Source: Erwinia psidii (lineage in GTDB: Bacteria > Pseudomonadota > Gammaproteobacteria > Enterobacterales > Enterobacteriaceae). Taken from it: a stretch of 64,000 nt of DNA. Under the pieces are notes generated by a model that was not told where the DNA came from, did not search any database, and was given only the letters and a program-made list of their open reading frames with translations. The DNA is taken from NCBI RefSeq assembly GCF_003846135.1, contig NZ_RHHM01000008.1:124001-188000 (forward strand). Reading direction: 5' to 3'. Every line of letters starts with the position of its first letter. Position 1 is the stretch's first letter. Position numbers and translations under genes: made by a program. Shown here one piece after another: positions 34,836 through 43,435 of the stretch.

Positions 34836-34855
34836 GGGACGCGACCGGGCGTCCC
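34836..34855. terminator. Possible hairpin between mpl and darP
   Basis: GGGACGC pairs with GCGTCCC around a 6-nt loop between two convergent genes. No T-run follows on either strand, so its function is uncertain. Confidence 0.35.
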
Positions 34856-34863
34856 ATCATGGC

Positions 34864-35406
34864 TCAGGCCTCGGCCAGTTCACGCAAATACTGAAAAATC
34901 TGTCGGTAGGCTTTCGTCGGCTTACCTGCCGATTTTTCTTTCTGGGCGTTGCGGATCATCTGACGTAACTGCTGGCGATCGGCATCCGGGTAGAGGTTTA
35001 ACACCTCTGCCATCGCCTCATCCCCCTGGTCCACGAGGCGATCGCGCAGCATCTCCAGCTTATGAAACAGGGCAACCTGCTGGTTATGACGGTTTTTCAG
35101 CTTGTCCAGCGCCAGACGGATCGGTTCTTCTTCGCGTGAGCGGAGCAGTTTGCCGATCAGCTGCAACTGGCGACGTCGCCCTTCCTTTTTGATCTTTTGT
35201 GCCAGTTCAATGGCGTCACGAAGCTGATCGTCCAGCGGGATCTTATCCAGAGCGTTTTTACTCAGATCCACCAGTTCTGCACCAAGGCGCTTGAGCTCCT
35301 CAGCATCACGTTTAATTTCACTCTTACTGACCCAGATAATTTCGTCGTCGTCTTCTTCTTCATTATCCGGTACATCATCAAGCCAGTCATCGGGCTGTCT
35401 GGTCAT
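34864..35406 (-). CDS. darP: Ribosome-associated protein DarP (YjgA)
   Basis: A 180-residue highly charged helical protein that binds late 50S assembly intermediates. Residues match E. coli YjgA across [30 protein letters not shown] and [16 protein letters not shown] 35406 with GGAG upstream is chosen over a start four codons earlier. It lies between mpl and pmbA, divergent from pmbA. Confidence 0.94.
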   Translation of the reverse strand: MTRQPDDWLDDVPDNEEEDDDEIIWVSKSEIKRDAEELKRLGAELVDLSKNALDKIPLDDQLRDAIELAQKIKKEGRRRQLQLIGKLLRSREEEPIRLALDKLKNRHNQQVALFHKLEMLRDRLVDQGDEAMAEVLNLYPDADRQQLRQMIRNAQKEKSAGKPTKAYRQIFQYLRELAEA

Positions 35407-35572
35407 GGAAGGCTCCAAAAAAAAGAGGCTAATGCTATCAGGAAACTCAGGCGACTGCGAAATTGTTCTCTGACTCTGTTAGACTCAAATTAACCTTAAT
35501 CACGAAAGAGCCGGGAAATCTGGCATGTTGATACAGACCAGAGAAACCCTCTGTTAATTATATGGTAGGTCG

Positions 35573-36913
35573 ATGAAATTACTCTCCCAAGTTGCAGAAC
35601 AGCGTAAAATCCTGGAGCAGGCGGTAGCAACGGCACTGGAACTGGCAAAAGTGAGCACCGATGGGGCGGAAGTCGCCGTGACCAAAACCACCGGCATCAG
35701 CGTCAGCACCCGCTATGGTGAAGTTGAAAACGTTGAATTTAACAGTGATGGCGCGCTTGGCATCACCGTGTATCATCAGCACCGTAAAGGGAGCGCTTCG
35801 TCTACCGATCTCAGCCCGGAGGCGATCAAACGCACCGTGCAGGCGGCCGTTGATATTGCCCGTTACACCTCTCCCGATCCTTGTGCGGGCGTAGCGGATC
35901 GGGAACTGCTTGCTTTTGATGCGCCGGATCTTGATCTGTTCCATCCTGCCGATCTTACGCCGGAGCAGTCGATCGAACTGGCGGCACGCGCTGAACAGGC
36001 CGCGCTGAAAGCCGATTCTCGGATTACCAATACGGAGGGGGGCAGCTTTAACAGCCATGTCGGTATTAAAGTTTTTGGTAACAGTCACGGCATGCTCCAG
36101 GGCTACAGCTCCAGCCGCCACTCACTCTCCAGCAGCGTTATTGCACAAGCGAACGGCGATATGGAGCGTGATTACGCTTACACCACTGGTCGCGCCCTGA
36201 GCGATTTGGCTTCGCCTGAATGGGTCGGGGAAGAATCGGCCCGTCGCGTACTGTCGCGTCTTTCACCGCGTAAACTAGCCACCATGAAAGCGCCGGTTAT
36301 CTTTGCAGCTGAGGTAGCGACCGGTTTGTTTGGTCATCTGGTCGGGGCCATCAGTGGCGGCAGCGTTTACCGCAAGTCCACCTTTCTGTTGGACTCTCTC
36401 GGTAAGCAGATCCTGCCTGCGTGGTTGACCATCAATGAGCAGCCACATCTGTTGAAAGGACTGGCTTCCACGCCTTTTGACAGCGAAGGTATACGCACTG
36501 AACAGCGTGACATTATTAAAAACGGCGTGTTGCAAAACTGGCTGATGAGCAGTTATTCCGCGCGCAAGCTGGGCTTACAAAGCACCGGTCATGCCGGAGG
36601 GATTCACAACTGGCGCATTGCCGGCCAGGGAGACAGCTTCGCCCAATTGTTGAAGAAAATGGGTACGGGTCTGGTCGTCACCGAACTGATGGGCCAGGGC
36701 GTCAGCGGTATTACCGGCGACTATTCCCGTGGCGCGTCCGGTTTCTGGGTGGAGAATGGCGAAATTCAGTATCCGGTCAGTGAAATCACTATCGCGGGCA
36801 ATCTGAAAACGATGTGGCGCGATATCGTTACCGTTGGCAGCGATATTGAAACCCGCAGTAATATCCAGTGTGGCTCTGTGCTTCTGCCAGAAATGAAAAT
36901 TGCCGGGCAGTAA
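35573..36913 (+). CDS. pmbA: Metalloprotease subunit PmbA/TldE
   Basis: A 446-residue TldE subunit of the TldD/TldE protease, which processes microcin B17 and degrades CcdA. Recognisable stretches are [33 protein letters not shown]-type HAGGIHNW and [20 protein letters not shown]. TldE lacks the metal-binding residues of TldD, as expected here. It is followed by a terminator and cybC, the E. coli order. Confidence 0.95.
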   Translation: MKLLSQVAEQRKILEQAVATALELAKVSTDGAEVAVTKTTGISVSTRYGEVENVEFNSDGALGITVYHQHRKGSASSTDLSPEAIKRTVQAAVDIARYTSPDPCAGVADRELLAFDAPDLDLFHPADLTPEQSIELAARAEQAALKADSRITNTEGGSFNSHVGIKVFGNSHGMLQGYSSSRHSLSSSVIAQANGDMERDYAYTTGRALSDLASPEWVGEESARRVLSRLSPRKLATMKAPVIFAAEVATGLFGHLVGAISGGSVYRKSTFLLDSLGKQILPAWLTINEQPHLLKGLASTPFDSEGIRTEQRDIIKNGVLQNWLMSSYSARKLGLQSTGHAGGIHNWRIAGQGDSFAQLLKKMGTGLVVTELMGQGVSGITGDYSRGASGFWVENGEIQYPVSEITIAGNLKTMWRDIVTVGSDIETRSNIQCGSVLLPEMKIAGQ

Positions 36914-36940
36914 TTTCTTCACATTTAGGTACTATTATCA

Positions 36941-36964
36941 GGGTGGCTTGAGGCCACCCTTTTT
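36941..36964 (+). terminator. Rho-independent terminator after pmbA
   Basis: GGGTGGC pairs with GCCACCC around TTGAG, followed by five T residues, 27 bp after the pmbA stop. Confidence 0.88.
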
Positions 36965-37002
36965 GTTGTCCTGTTGGTAGATAAAAATAAAGGAACTGAG
37001 CA

Positions 37003-37386
37003 ATGCGTAAAACGTTATCGGCCGTGTTAGCGGCGTGCCTGTTATGCTCCAGCGTCTCCGCGCTGGCGGACCTGGAAGGCGATATGGGAGCGTTGAAAGA
37101 CGCCTATCGCACCGTAATGAAAACTGACGATGCGACGGCATTTAAAAAAGCGCTCACTGATATGCGCAAAGCGGCAGAAGATGCCAAAACACAGACGCCG
37201 GAAAAGCTGGAAGGCAAGCCCGCTGACAGCGCGGAAATGCAGGCTTACCGTGCTCAGATGGACACGTTAATCGGACAGATTGATGCCAGTATGAAACTGG
37301 CAGAAGCCGGTAACATGGCTGGTGCGAAGGAAGAAGCGAAGAAATTCGATGACACCCGCAAGGATGGACACAAAAAATTCCGCTAA
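37003..37386 (+). CDS. cybC: Soluble cytochrome b562
   Basis: A 127-residue periplasmic four-helix-bundle haem protein. The signal peptide (about 1-22, ending ALA) is followed by DLEGDM. The axial ligands are present: Met28 of the precursor and His123 in KDGHKKFR. No CxxCH motif exists, consistent with non-covalent b-type haem. Physiological partners are not known. A small hairpin (37393-37408) follows the stop. Confidence 0.93.
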   Translation: MRKTLSAVLAACLLCSSVSALADLEGDMGALKDAYRTVMKTDDATAFKKALTDMRKAAEDAKTQTPEKLEGKPADSAEMQAYRAQMDTLIGQIDASMKLAEAGNMAGAKEEAKKFDDTRKDGHKKFR

Positions 37387-37818
37387 AAGTGTGGGCTCAC
37401 CGGAGCCCCTTTCCTGCCGGCCAGCGTCGCGGATAACTGCCTTAAGGTTGCCGAATATGCTGCGCGCGCTCACTGACTGCCAGCATGCCGCGGGGTAAGC
37501 GGTTTCATCACTTTTTCCTATCTTTCTGGCTCTGACCTCCCTGTTTTTGGTGCGAAGCTTCCGGTGGCTGCGTCAGATCTGTCTTCTGATGCCCATTAAG
37601 ACGACTTTCGTGCTACTCACTGCGTTTTTCTGCACAAAATAATCTTTTTGTGGCGGCGATCTCTTCCTTCGCCGTTATTTCCACTTCGAAGCGGAAAAAG
37701 TCGGCCTCCAAATATCCGCTGCCTGTCGTTAATTTATTTTCGTCGAGAATAAACGGTGTTTCGTGCCTTTGCCGAAACGGAAAGTAAGGTGACGTGGGTG
37801 AAAAATGGAGTGGTATCG
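37387..37818. promoter_or_regulatory. Control region of the DgaE/DUF4310 catabolic cluster
   Basis: A 432-bp gap without a supported gene. It begins with a hairpin, GGGCTC-4 nt-GAGCCC (37393-37408), that may end cybC transcription. Two clear palindromes follow: CACAAAA-6 nt-TTTTGTG (37633-37652) and the 20-bp TTTCCACTTCGAAGCGGAAA (37678-37697, one mismatched pair). A third repeat, GTTTCG-9 nt-CGAAAC, is at 37758-37778. They are candidate operators for the PRD regulator at 44646. Confidence 0.5.
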
Positions 37819-38142
37819 GTGAATCAAACAAACGGTGACCAGGCTATTCAGGCTTTGACAGACAGGGTGATGACGCAAATCGCCCACTTATTTGCCGACA
37901 AGGCCATTTACCCTAACAGCGTGCAACAACAGATGCTGCTGTCGCATGTCAGCGCAATGGCATTGCGATCCCTTACCAGAGAGGCGCTACCGGAAGTGGA
38001 CGCTGAACTGTTTGAAGATATCTCACCAGAGTCAATGGCGCTGGCCCAACAGGTCGTTGATCTGTTTGGCAATCTGACAGAAGAAGAGGCATGGCTGCTG
38101 TCAGTCCACTTCGAAGTCGCAAAAGCAAACCAAAAGTCGTAG
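37819..38142 (+). CDS. Stand-alone PRD-domain protein
   Basis: A 107-residue protein consisting of one PTS regulation domain. The two histidines expected to be phosphorylated by the phosphotransferase system are His43 (MLLSHVSAMALR) and His97 (WLLSVHFEVA). There is no DNA- or RNA-binding domain, so it probably acts through protein contact. GTG 37819 is chosen: GGAG lies 8 bp upstream, and the upstream frame is not conserved in style. It is the first gene of the catabolic operon, 25 bp before the SFCGS gene. A similar lone PRD protein (YhfY) lies in the E. coli yhf cluster. Confidence 0.75.
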   Translation: MNQTNGDQAIQALTDRVMTQIAHLFADKAIYPNSVQQQMLLSHVSAMALRSLTREALPEVDAELFEDISPESMALAQQVVDLFGNLTEEEAWLLSVHFEVAKANQKS

Positions 38143-38167
38143 TCAACGGAAAATGAGGGAACAAAGC

Positions 38168-38530
38168 ATGTCACAAATCATTGTAGTGATTGGCGATCGT
38201 CTGGGCAAAGGGCAGAAAGTTGCCGCAGGCGTGGAAATGGCGGGTGGTAAGGCCATCGTTGTGCCCGGTGTGGCGGCAGATATGAAGTTGGGCGACGTTA
38301 TGAAGGCAGAAAACGCCTCATTTGGTATTTCGTTCTGCGGTAGCGGTGGTGCGGGGGCTATCACCGCACAGAACAAATATGGCTATAAAGCGAAGCACGG
38401 TATGCGTTCCATTGATGAAGGGGTTACGGCGATCAATGAAGGCGCAACGGTGCTGGGGTTCGGATTTATGGATAAAGAGGAGCTGGGCGAGCGTCTGGTT
38501 CAGGCATGGCATAAAAAGCACGGTAGCTGA
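38168..38530 (+). CDS. Glycine-rich SFCGS family protein
   Basis: A 120-residue cytoplasmic protein with the signature SFCGSGGAGAIT at 55-66 (Cys57), preceded by IIVVIGDRLGKGQKVAAG. The family is known only as a companion of DUF4310/DUF4311 membrane proteins. The E. coli yhf cluster protein YhfU has an analogous small glycine-rich segment, suggesting a shared role in transport or its control. GAGGGA precedes ATG 38168. Its stop codon abuts the next start. Confidence 0.75.
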   Translation: MSQIIVVIGDRLGKGQKVAAGVEMAGGKAIVVPGVAADMKLGDVMKAENASFGISFCGSGGAGAITAQNKYGYKAKHGMRSIDEGVTAINEGATVLGFGFMDKEELGERLVQAWHKKHGS

Positions 38531-38830
38531 ATGATGAAGGCGCAATTCACCACCACGGTAAACGTCAGCGGAACGGGCGACAGCAAAGCCAGAGCGTTTG
38601 CTGACGCGCTGAGCCGGGTGCAGAAAACGCTACTGCAATCAACCAGCAAAGTTCTGCTGCGTATCGAACCACAGGATGTGAGGGTGGTTCAGGCACGGGA
38701 AAGCATCAGGCGGGAGACGTTTTTATTCTTCTTTCTTGCCAGAACGCGACGGTGTTTCAGCGTTGAGCTGGAAATTACCGTCAACGTGAGCGTTATCGAC
38801 GTGGATAAAGTGGATTTCGTCACGCAATAA
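38531..38830 (+). CDS. DUF4312 family protein
   Basis: A 99-residue small cytoplasmic protein beginning MMKAQFTTTVNVSGTGDSKA. It contains LLRIEPQDVRVVQARESI and FFFLARTR and matches the kind of protein annotated DUF4312 in operons of this type. Function is unknown. The start is at 38531 or the next ATG (38534), directly after the SFCGS gene; 69 bp separate it from the first membrane protein. Confidence 0.7.
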   Translation: MMKAQFTTTVNVSGTGDSKARAFADALSRVQKTLLQSTSKVLLRIEPQDVRVVQARESIRRETFLFFFLARTRRCFSVELEITVNVSVIDVDKVDFVTQ

Positions 38831-38899
38831 AGCTCTGCCCGTAGTGGTAGCAATAACCATCACTTAAAAACGTTGGCGTAAGCCTGCAAGGAAAGACTG

Positions 38900-39676
38900 A
38901 TGTTTTTAATTATTCTTTTAAAGTCACTCATCATCGGCGGCCTGGTTGGTGTCGGCGTTGGCGCTGGGGCGGCACGCATGTTTCATGCCCCTGCAACCCA
39001 GGGAATGGGGGCATTTCGTACACTGGGCGAGCTTAACTCCTGTGAGGGCGATCCGGCTTCTCACTTCTCTTTTGGCCTGGGTTTTTTCTTTAATGCCTGG
39101 GCCTCTTCCGTAGCGGCCGGCTCGTTCACTCAGGACGTTGACCATCGCATTATTCCGCACTGGGGGGCCGCCGCGCTGATGGTAAGAAACCGCAACGTGG
39201 CTGAAACCCTGCACAATCCGAAAAAGATGGCCGTTGTCTGCGGCGTTATCGGCATGGTTGTGGTGGCTTTTCTCAATTCCACTGCTTCGGCCGTGCCGGC
39301 CGCATTGCAGATTACGGCGGTAAAAGTACTGGTGCCGGCTGCTAACCTGCTGGTGAATACGGTAATGCCGGTTATTTTCTGGCTGGCGGCTATCGACGCT
39401 GGCAAGAAATCAGGCCTGTGGGCCACGGTGTTCGGTGGGTTTGCCCAGCTCATTATGGGCAATGCCGTGCCGGGCCTCGTGCTGGGTATTCTGATTGGTA
39501 AAGGTGTCGAGGAGAGCGGCTGGAACAGAGTCACTCAGTTGATGATGCTCGTGATCATTGTGCTGTTTGTGCTCAGTGGTTTTTTCCGGGGTTTCGATAT
39601 GAAAGTGTTGCAGTCTTTCCAGCTGGGTGTTCCGGCCTGGCTTGAGATGTTCCATAACACCCTGAGCGGTAAATAA
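38900..39676 (+). CDS. DUF4311 family membrane protein
   Basis: A 258-residue polytopic membrane protein with roughly six to seven hydrophobic segments (for example 3-23, 110-130, 145-165, 178-200, 214-232). Conserved-looking loops include GAFRTLGELNSCEGDPASHF and GSFTQDVDHRIIPHWGA. Its partner DUF4310 follows after 7 bp. The pair probably forms the membrane part of a transporter for the substrate of the downstream enzymes; this is inference from context, as no member of the family is characterised to my knowledge. Confidence 0.75.
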   Translation: MFLIILLKSLIIGGLVGVGVGAGAARMFHAPATQGMGAFRTLGELNSCEGDPASHFSFGLGFFFNAWASSVAAGSFTQDVDHRIIPHWGAAALMVRNRNVAETLHNPKKMAVVCGVIGMVVVAFLNSTASAVPAALQITAVKVLVPAANLLVNTVMPVIFWLAAIDAGKKSGLWATVFGGFAQLIMGNAVPGLVLGILIGKGVEESGWNRVTQLMMLVIIVLFVLSGFFRGFDMKVLQSFQLGVPAWLEMFHNTLSGK

Positions 39677-39683
39677 GAGGACC

Positions 39684-40334
39684 ATGCAAATGGACGAGTC
39701 AAAAAACGGTTTCTGGTATGCCGACTGGTCTTTCCCCATTTTTGTCGGACTGCTCTCTGCCGGGGTATTTGCAGGGACGCATATGTATTACGTCTATGGT
39801 CTCGGCGCGTTTAACGAAGTGGCCTTTGTCTCAATGTTGCGTTCCGGTATGGAAACCGGTGTCTACGGTGCCGTGGCGGCGTTTGGTGCCAGTTTTCTTT
39901 TTGCCCGCATCATCGAGGGATCGCTGGTGGGCATTCTGGATATTGGCGGTGCGATCCAGACTGGTGTTGGCTTAGGTGTACCGGCGCTGCTGCTGGGCGC
40001 GGGGATTGTCTATCCGGTCGCCAATTTTGCCGCCTCGCTGGCGACCGGAATGCTGCTGGGTGTGGCGATTGGCTATCTGATTATTCTGGCGCGTAAATTC
40101 ACCATTAATAACAGTGATTCCACCTACGGGGCGGACGTGATGATGGGGGCAGGTAACGCGTCCGGTCGCTTTCTTGGGCCATTAATCATCCTGTCAGCGA
40201 TGGCCGCGTCGATCCCGATTGGCCTTGGTGCGCTGGGTGGTGCGCTGCTGTTCTATCTGTGGCAGAAACCGATTACCGGCGGGGCTATTTTGGGCGCAAT
40301 GCTACTGGGCGCCTTTTTCCCGGTCACACTCTGA
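39684..40334 (+). CDS. DUF4310 family membrane protein
   Basis: A 216-residue polytopic membrane protein with about five to six hydrophobic segments and many glycines (GGAIQTGVGLGVPALLLGAG, GAGNASGRFLGPLII). It starts at ATG 39684 after AGAGGACC, 7 bp downstream of the DUF4311 gene. With DUF4311 it is the presumed permease of the cluster. The protein has no recognisable phosphotransferase or ATP-binding domain. Confidence 0.75.
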   Translation: MQMDESKNGFWYADWSFPIFVGLLSAGVFAGTHMYYVYGLGAFNEVAFVSMLRSGMETGVYGAVAAFGASFLFARIIEGSLVGILDIGGAIQTGVGLGVPALLLGAGIVYPVANFAASLATGMLLGVAIGYLIILARKFTINNSDSTYGADVMMGAGNASGRFLGPLIILSAMAASIPIGLGALGGALLFYLWQKPITGGAILGAMLLGAFFPVTL

Positions 40335-40396
40335 ATCAGAGGCGGTTTGTCGCTGTCCGCGCAAGCCGCACTGACAGACAGCTACAGGAGCTGGTT

Positions 40397-41530
40397 ATGT
40401 TTGATCTGATTATCCGTCGTGCGCGTCTTGTCGATGGCAGCCAGACGGATATTGCGATACGTGACGGTAAAATTGCCGCGTTGGGTGAGGTAAAGGGCAG
40501 TGCTGTGCAGCAGTGCGATCTTCATGGCCGCTACTGGCTGAGTGCAGGCTGGATCGATTCCCATGTTCACTGTTATCCGCACTCACCTGTCTACCACGAT
40601 CGGCCGGATTCTGTCGGCGTGGAGGCGGGCGTTACCACCGTGGTGGACGCTGGCAGTACCGGCGCAGACGAGGTGGAGCGCTTTTATCAACTCACCCGCA
40701 GCGCCAGCACGCAGGTTTATGCGTTGCTGAATATTGCCCGCTGCGGCATCGTGAGGCAGAACGAGTTAGCGGAGATGAGCCAGATCGATCCGCAGGCAAT
40801 ACGGGATGCGTTAGCCCTTTTGCCGGATTTCATTGTCGGCCTGAAGGCCCGCATGAGCAGCAGCGTGGTCGGTGACAATGGGATCAGGCCGCTGCACCGT
40901 GCAAAAGCGATCCAGAAGGAAAACGGCGACCTGCCTCTGATGGTGCATATTGGCAACAATCCGCCCGATCTGGATGAGATTGCCGATCTGTTGAGCCAGG
41001 GAGATATCATCACCCATTGCTATCACGGTAAACCGGACCGCATTCTTACCCCAGCCGGAACGTTGCGGGCATCCATCAGGCGCGCGCTGGAGCGTGGCGT
41101 AAGGCTTGATGTGGGACACGGCAGTGCCAGCTTCAGCTTTGAGGTGGCAAAAGTCGCCATCGCCGCCGGTATTCTGCCGCACACCATCAGCTCTGACATC
41201 TATTGCCGTAACCGGATCGAGGGTCCGGTACGCAGCCTGGCACATGTGATGTCCAAATTTCTCAGTATTGGTATGACGCCAGGGCAAGTCATTGATTGTG
41301 TGACGATCAATGCGGCACAGGGGCTACGCCTGAATGCCAAAGGCTGTCTGCGTGTGGGCGGTGACGCCGACCTGACGCTGTTTGATATCAATGAGGAAAA
41401 CAGTCTGTTTACCGATGCGGAAGGACAGTCTGTCAGCGGAAAAAAACAGTTAATACCGCTGGTCGCCGTGGTGGGCGGCAGGTGGTTTATTACCGATGAA
41501 GGGAAAAAACATCATGTCTTCTGTCTATGA
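40397..41530 (+). CDS. Amidohydrolase/deacetylase family metallohydrolase
   Basis: A 377-residue amidohydrolase-superfamily enzyme. The metal-binding HxH pair is His56 and His58 in GWIDSHVHCYP, and GLKARMSSS (about 151-159) contains the likely carboxylated lysine. Two further candidate histidines are in MVHIGNN and THCYHGK. The C-terminal part returns to the small beta domain. It probably removes an acyl group from an N-acylated sugar acid or amino acid before the lyase acts. ATG 40397 with CAGGAG upstream is chosen over the open frame back to 40259. It overlaps the next gene by 17 bp. Confidence 0.8.
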   Translation: MFDLIIRRARLVDGSQTDIAIRDGKIAALGEVKGSAVQQCDLHGRYWLSAGWIDSHVHCYPHSPVYHDRPDSVGVEAGVTTVVDAGSTGADEVERFYQLTRSASTQVYALLNIARCGIVRQNELAEMSQIDPQAIRDALALLPDFIVGLKARMSSSVVGDNGIRPLHRAKAIQKENGDLPLMVHIGNNPPDLDEIADLLSQGDIITHCYHGKPDRILTPAGTLRASIRRALERGVRLDVGHGSASFSFEVAKVAIAAGILPHTISSDIYCRNRIEGPVRSLAHVMSKFLSIGMTPGQVIDCVTINAAQGLRLNAKGCLRVGGDADLTLFDINEENSLFTDAEGQSVSGKKQLIPLVAVVGGRWFITDEGKKHHVFCL

Positions 41531-42635
41531 AAAATATGGCCTGAAACAGGTGATCAACGCCTCAGGCCGTATGACCGTACTTGGCGTGTCTACTCCGGCT
41601 GCTGACGTGGTTGATACCGTGCAGTATGGCCTTAATCACTATTTTGAAATGCAGGATCTGGTCGACAAAACGGGTGCTTATATCGCGGGTTTACTCGGTT
41701 GCGAAGATGCGGTGGTGGTCTCCTGTGCTTCTGCCGGAATTGCCCAGTCCATTGCCGCCGTGATTGTGAAAGACAATGACTGGCTGCTGGAAAACCTGCA
41801 TGCGGCGCCGCTGATGGTGCCGCATGACGTTGTGATACCAAAAGGCCACAATGTGAATTACGGTGCGCCGGTAGGCACCATGGTGACGATGGCGGGGGGA
41901 CGCCTGGTTGAAGCGGGGTACGCCAACGAATGTTCTGCTGAACAACTGGCGGCGGCGATCACGTCACAAACGGTTGCCATCCTTTATGTCAAATCTCATC
42001 ACTGCGTACAAAAAAGTCATCTCAGCGTTGCCGATGCAGCGCACATTGCCCGTCAACACGGTGTACCGCTGATCGTCGATGCCGCGGCAGAAGAAGACCT
42101 GCAGTGTTACTACCTGGCGGGTGCCGATCTGGTGATTTACAGCGGCGCGAAAGCGATCGAAGGACCTACCAGCGGGCTGGTGATGGGGCGTCAACAGTAT
42201 ATTGCATGGGTTAAACGACAGTCGAAGGGCATTGGCCGGGCGATGAAGGTCGGTAAGGAGGGCATTCTTGGCCTGGCCCATGCGATTGAAAACTATATGG
42301 TCAGGGAGCGGGTTTCAGGCGCGCAAATGGTGGAAAAAATGACGCCGTTTATTAACCGGCTCAATACGCTGGACGGTATCAGCGCCTGCGTGGTCTGGGA
42401 TGCGGCGGGGCGTGATATTGCCCGCACAGAAATCCATTTTGATGACGCGATCGTTGGCCGGGCAACGGCTGATGTGGTCCGGGCACTGAAAACAGGGGAT
42501 ATCGCCATTTATTTCCGGGGCTACAAGGCGAACGAGGGGAAGGTGGAGGTGGACGTGCGCAGTGTGTCAGCTGAGCAGTTGAACACCCTGTTTTTATGCA
42601 TTAATGCGCTGATATCAGGAGAGAAAAACGCATGA
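41514..42635 (+). CDS. dgaE: DgaE-like PLP-dependent ammonia-lyase
   Basis: A 373-residue fold-type-I PLP enzyme of the SelA/DgaE group. The PLP lysine is Lys213 in SGAKAIEGPTSG and the pyridine-binding Asp is Asp189 in LIVDAAAEED. Salmonella DgaE dehydrates D-glucosaminate-6-phosphate to 2-keto-3-deoxygluconate-6-phosphate with loss of ammonia, and the aldolase that follows would take that product. ATG 41514 is preceded by GAAGGGA. The gene overlaps both neighbours (17 bp and 4 bp). Confidence 0.83.
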   Translation: MSSVYEKYGLKQVINASGRMTVLGVSTPAADVVDTVQYGLNHYFEMQDLVDKTGAYIAGLLGCEDAVVVSCASAGIAQSIAAVIVKDNDWLLENLHAAPLMVPHDVVIPKGHNVNYGAPVGTMVTMAGGRLVEAGYANECSAEQLAAAITSQTVAILYVKSHHCVQKSHLSVADAAHIARQHGVPLIVDAAAEEDLQCYYLAGADLVIYSGAKAIEGPTSGLVMGRQQYIAWVKRQSKGIGRAMKVGKEGILGLAHAIENYMVRERVSGAQMVEKMTPFINRLNTLDGISACVVWDAAGRDIARTEIHFDDAIVGRATADVVRALKTGDIAIYFRGYKANEGKVEVDVRSVSAEQLNTLFLCINALISGEKNA

Positions 42636-43372
42636 CTCTGACTCCCAAATTTTATCGCGATCGCGTTTGCCTGAATGTGCTGGCCGGCTCGAAAGAGAAT
42701 GCCTGTGACGTCTGGCAGGCAGCAGAAGGCTATGTGCTGGTTGGCGTACTGTCGAAAAATTATCACAACGTGGCGAGCGCTGTGGCGGATATGCGTGACT
42801 ATGCGCTGCTTATTGATAATGCGTTGTCCGTTGGCCTGGGCGCGGGAGATCCGAATCAGTCAGCGATGGTCAGCGCTATTTCGGCGCAGCTTCAGCCGCA
42901 GCACGTCAACCAGGTCTTTACCGGTGTGGCAACCAGTCGGGCGCTGTTGGCACAGGATCAGACGGTGGTCAACGGCCTGATCTCCCCTACCGGTACGCCA
43001 GGAAAAGTGAAAATTTCCACCGGGCCGCTAAGCTCACAGGTAGCCGACGGAATTGTGCCGGTGGAAACTGCCATTGCCATGCTGAAGGATTTTGGCGGAA
43101 GCTCAGTAAAATATTTCCCGATGGGAGGACTGCAGGCCATTGATGAGTATAAGGCAGTAGCAAAAGCCTGTGCAGAGCAGGACTTCTGGCTGGAGCCAAC
43201 TGGCGGTATCAGTCTCGATAACTATCAGCAGATTTTGCAAATCGCTCTGGATGCCGGGGTCAGTAAGATCATCCCGCATATTTACAGTTCAATCATTGAT
43301 AAAGCCTCAGGGAATACCCGCGCTGGCGAGGTAAGCACGCTGCTTGGCATTACCAAAAAACTGCTCGGCTGA
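42632..43372 (+). CDS. dgaF: KDGP-type aldolase (DgaF-like)
   Basis: A 246-residue TIM-barrel aldolase of the family annotated as 2-dehydro-3-deoxy-phosphogluconate aldolase in dga-type operons. Likely active-site segments are GLISPTGTPGKVKIST (about 112-127) and SSVKYFPMGG (about 156-165), the latter with the candidate Schiff-base lysine. It would split 2-keto-3-deoxy-6-phosphogluconate into pyruvate and glyceraldehyde-3-phosphate. It overlaps dgaE by 4 bp. Confidence 0.8.
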   Translation: MTLTPKFYRDRVCLNVLAGSKENACDVWQAAEGYVLVGVLSKNYHNVASAVADMRDYALLIDNALSVGLGAGDPNQSAMVSAISAQLQPQHVNQVFTGVATSRALLAQDQTVVNGLISPTGTPGKVKISTGPLSSQVADGIVPVETAIAMLKDFGGSSVKYFPMGGLQAIDEYKAVAKACAEQDFWLEPTGGISLDNYQQILQIALDAGVSKIIPHIYSSIIDKASGNTRAGEVSTLLGITKKLLG

Positions 43373-43435
43373 CGGTTTCCGGCGGGCTTATTGTCCGCCA
43401 TCTCATTCATTTTCCCGGACGTAGGGAGGAACATC

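Noticed and set aside
37613-37831. Minus-strand 72-codon frame in the control region of the DUF4310 cluster
   Set aside because: It spans the palindromes and the start of the PRD gene; no start signal or family resemblance.
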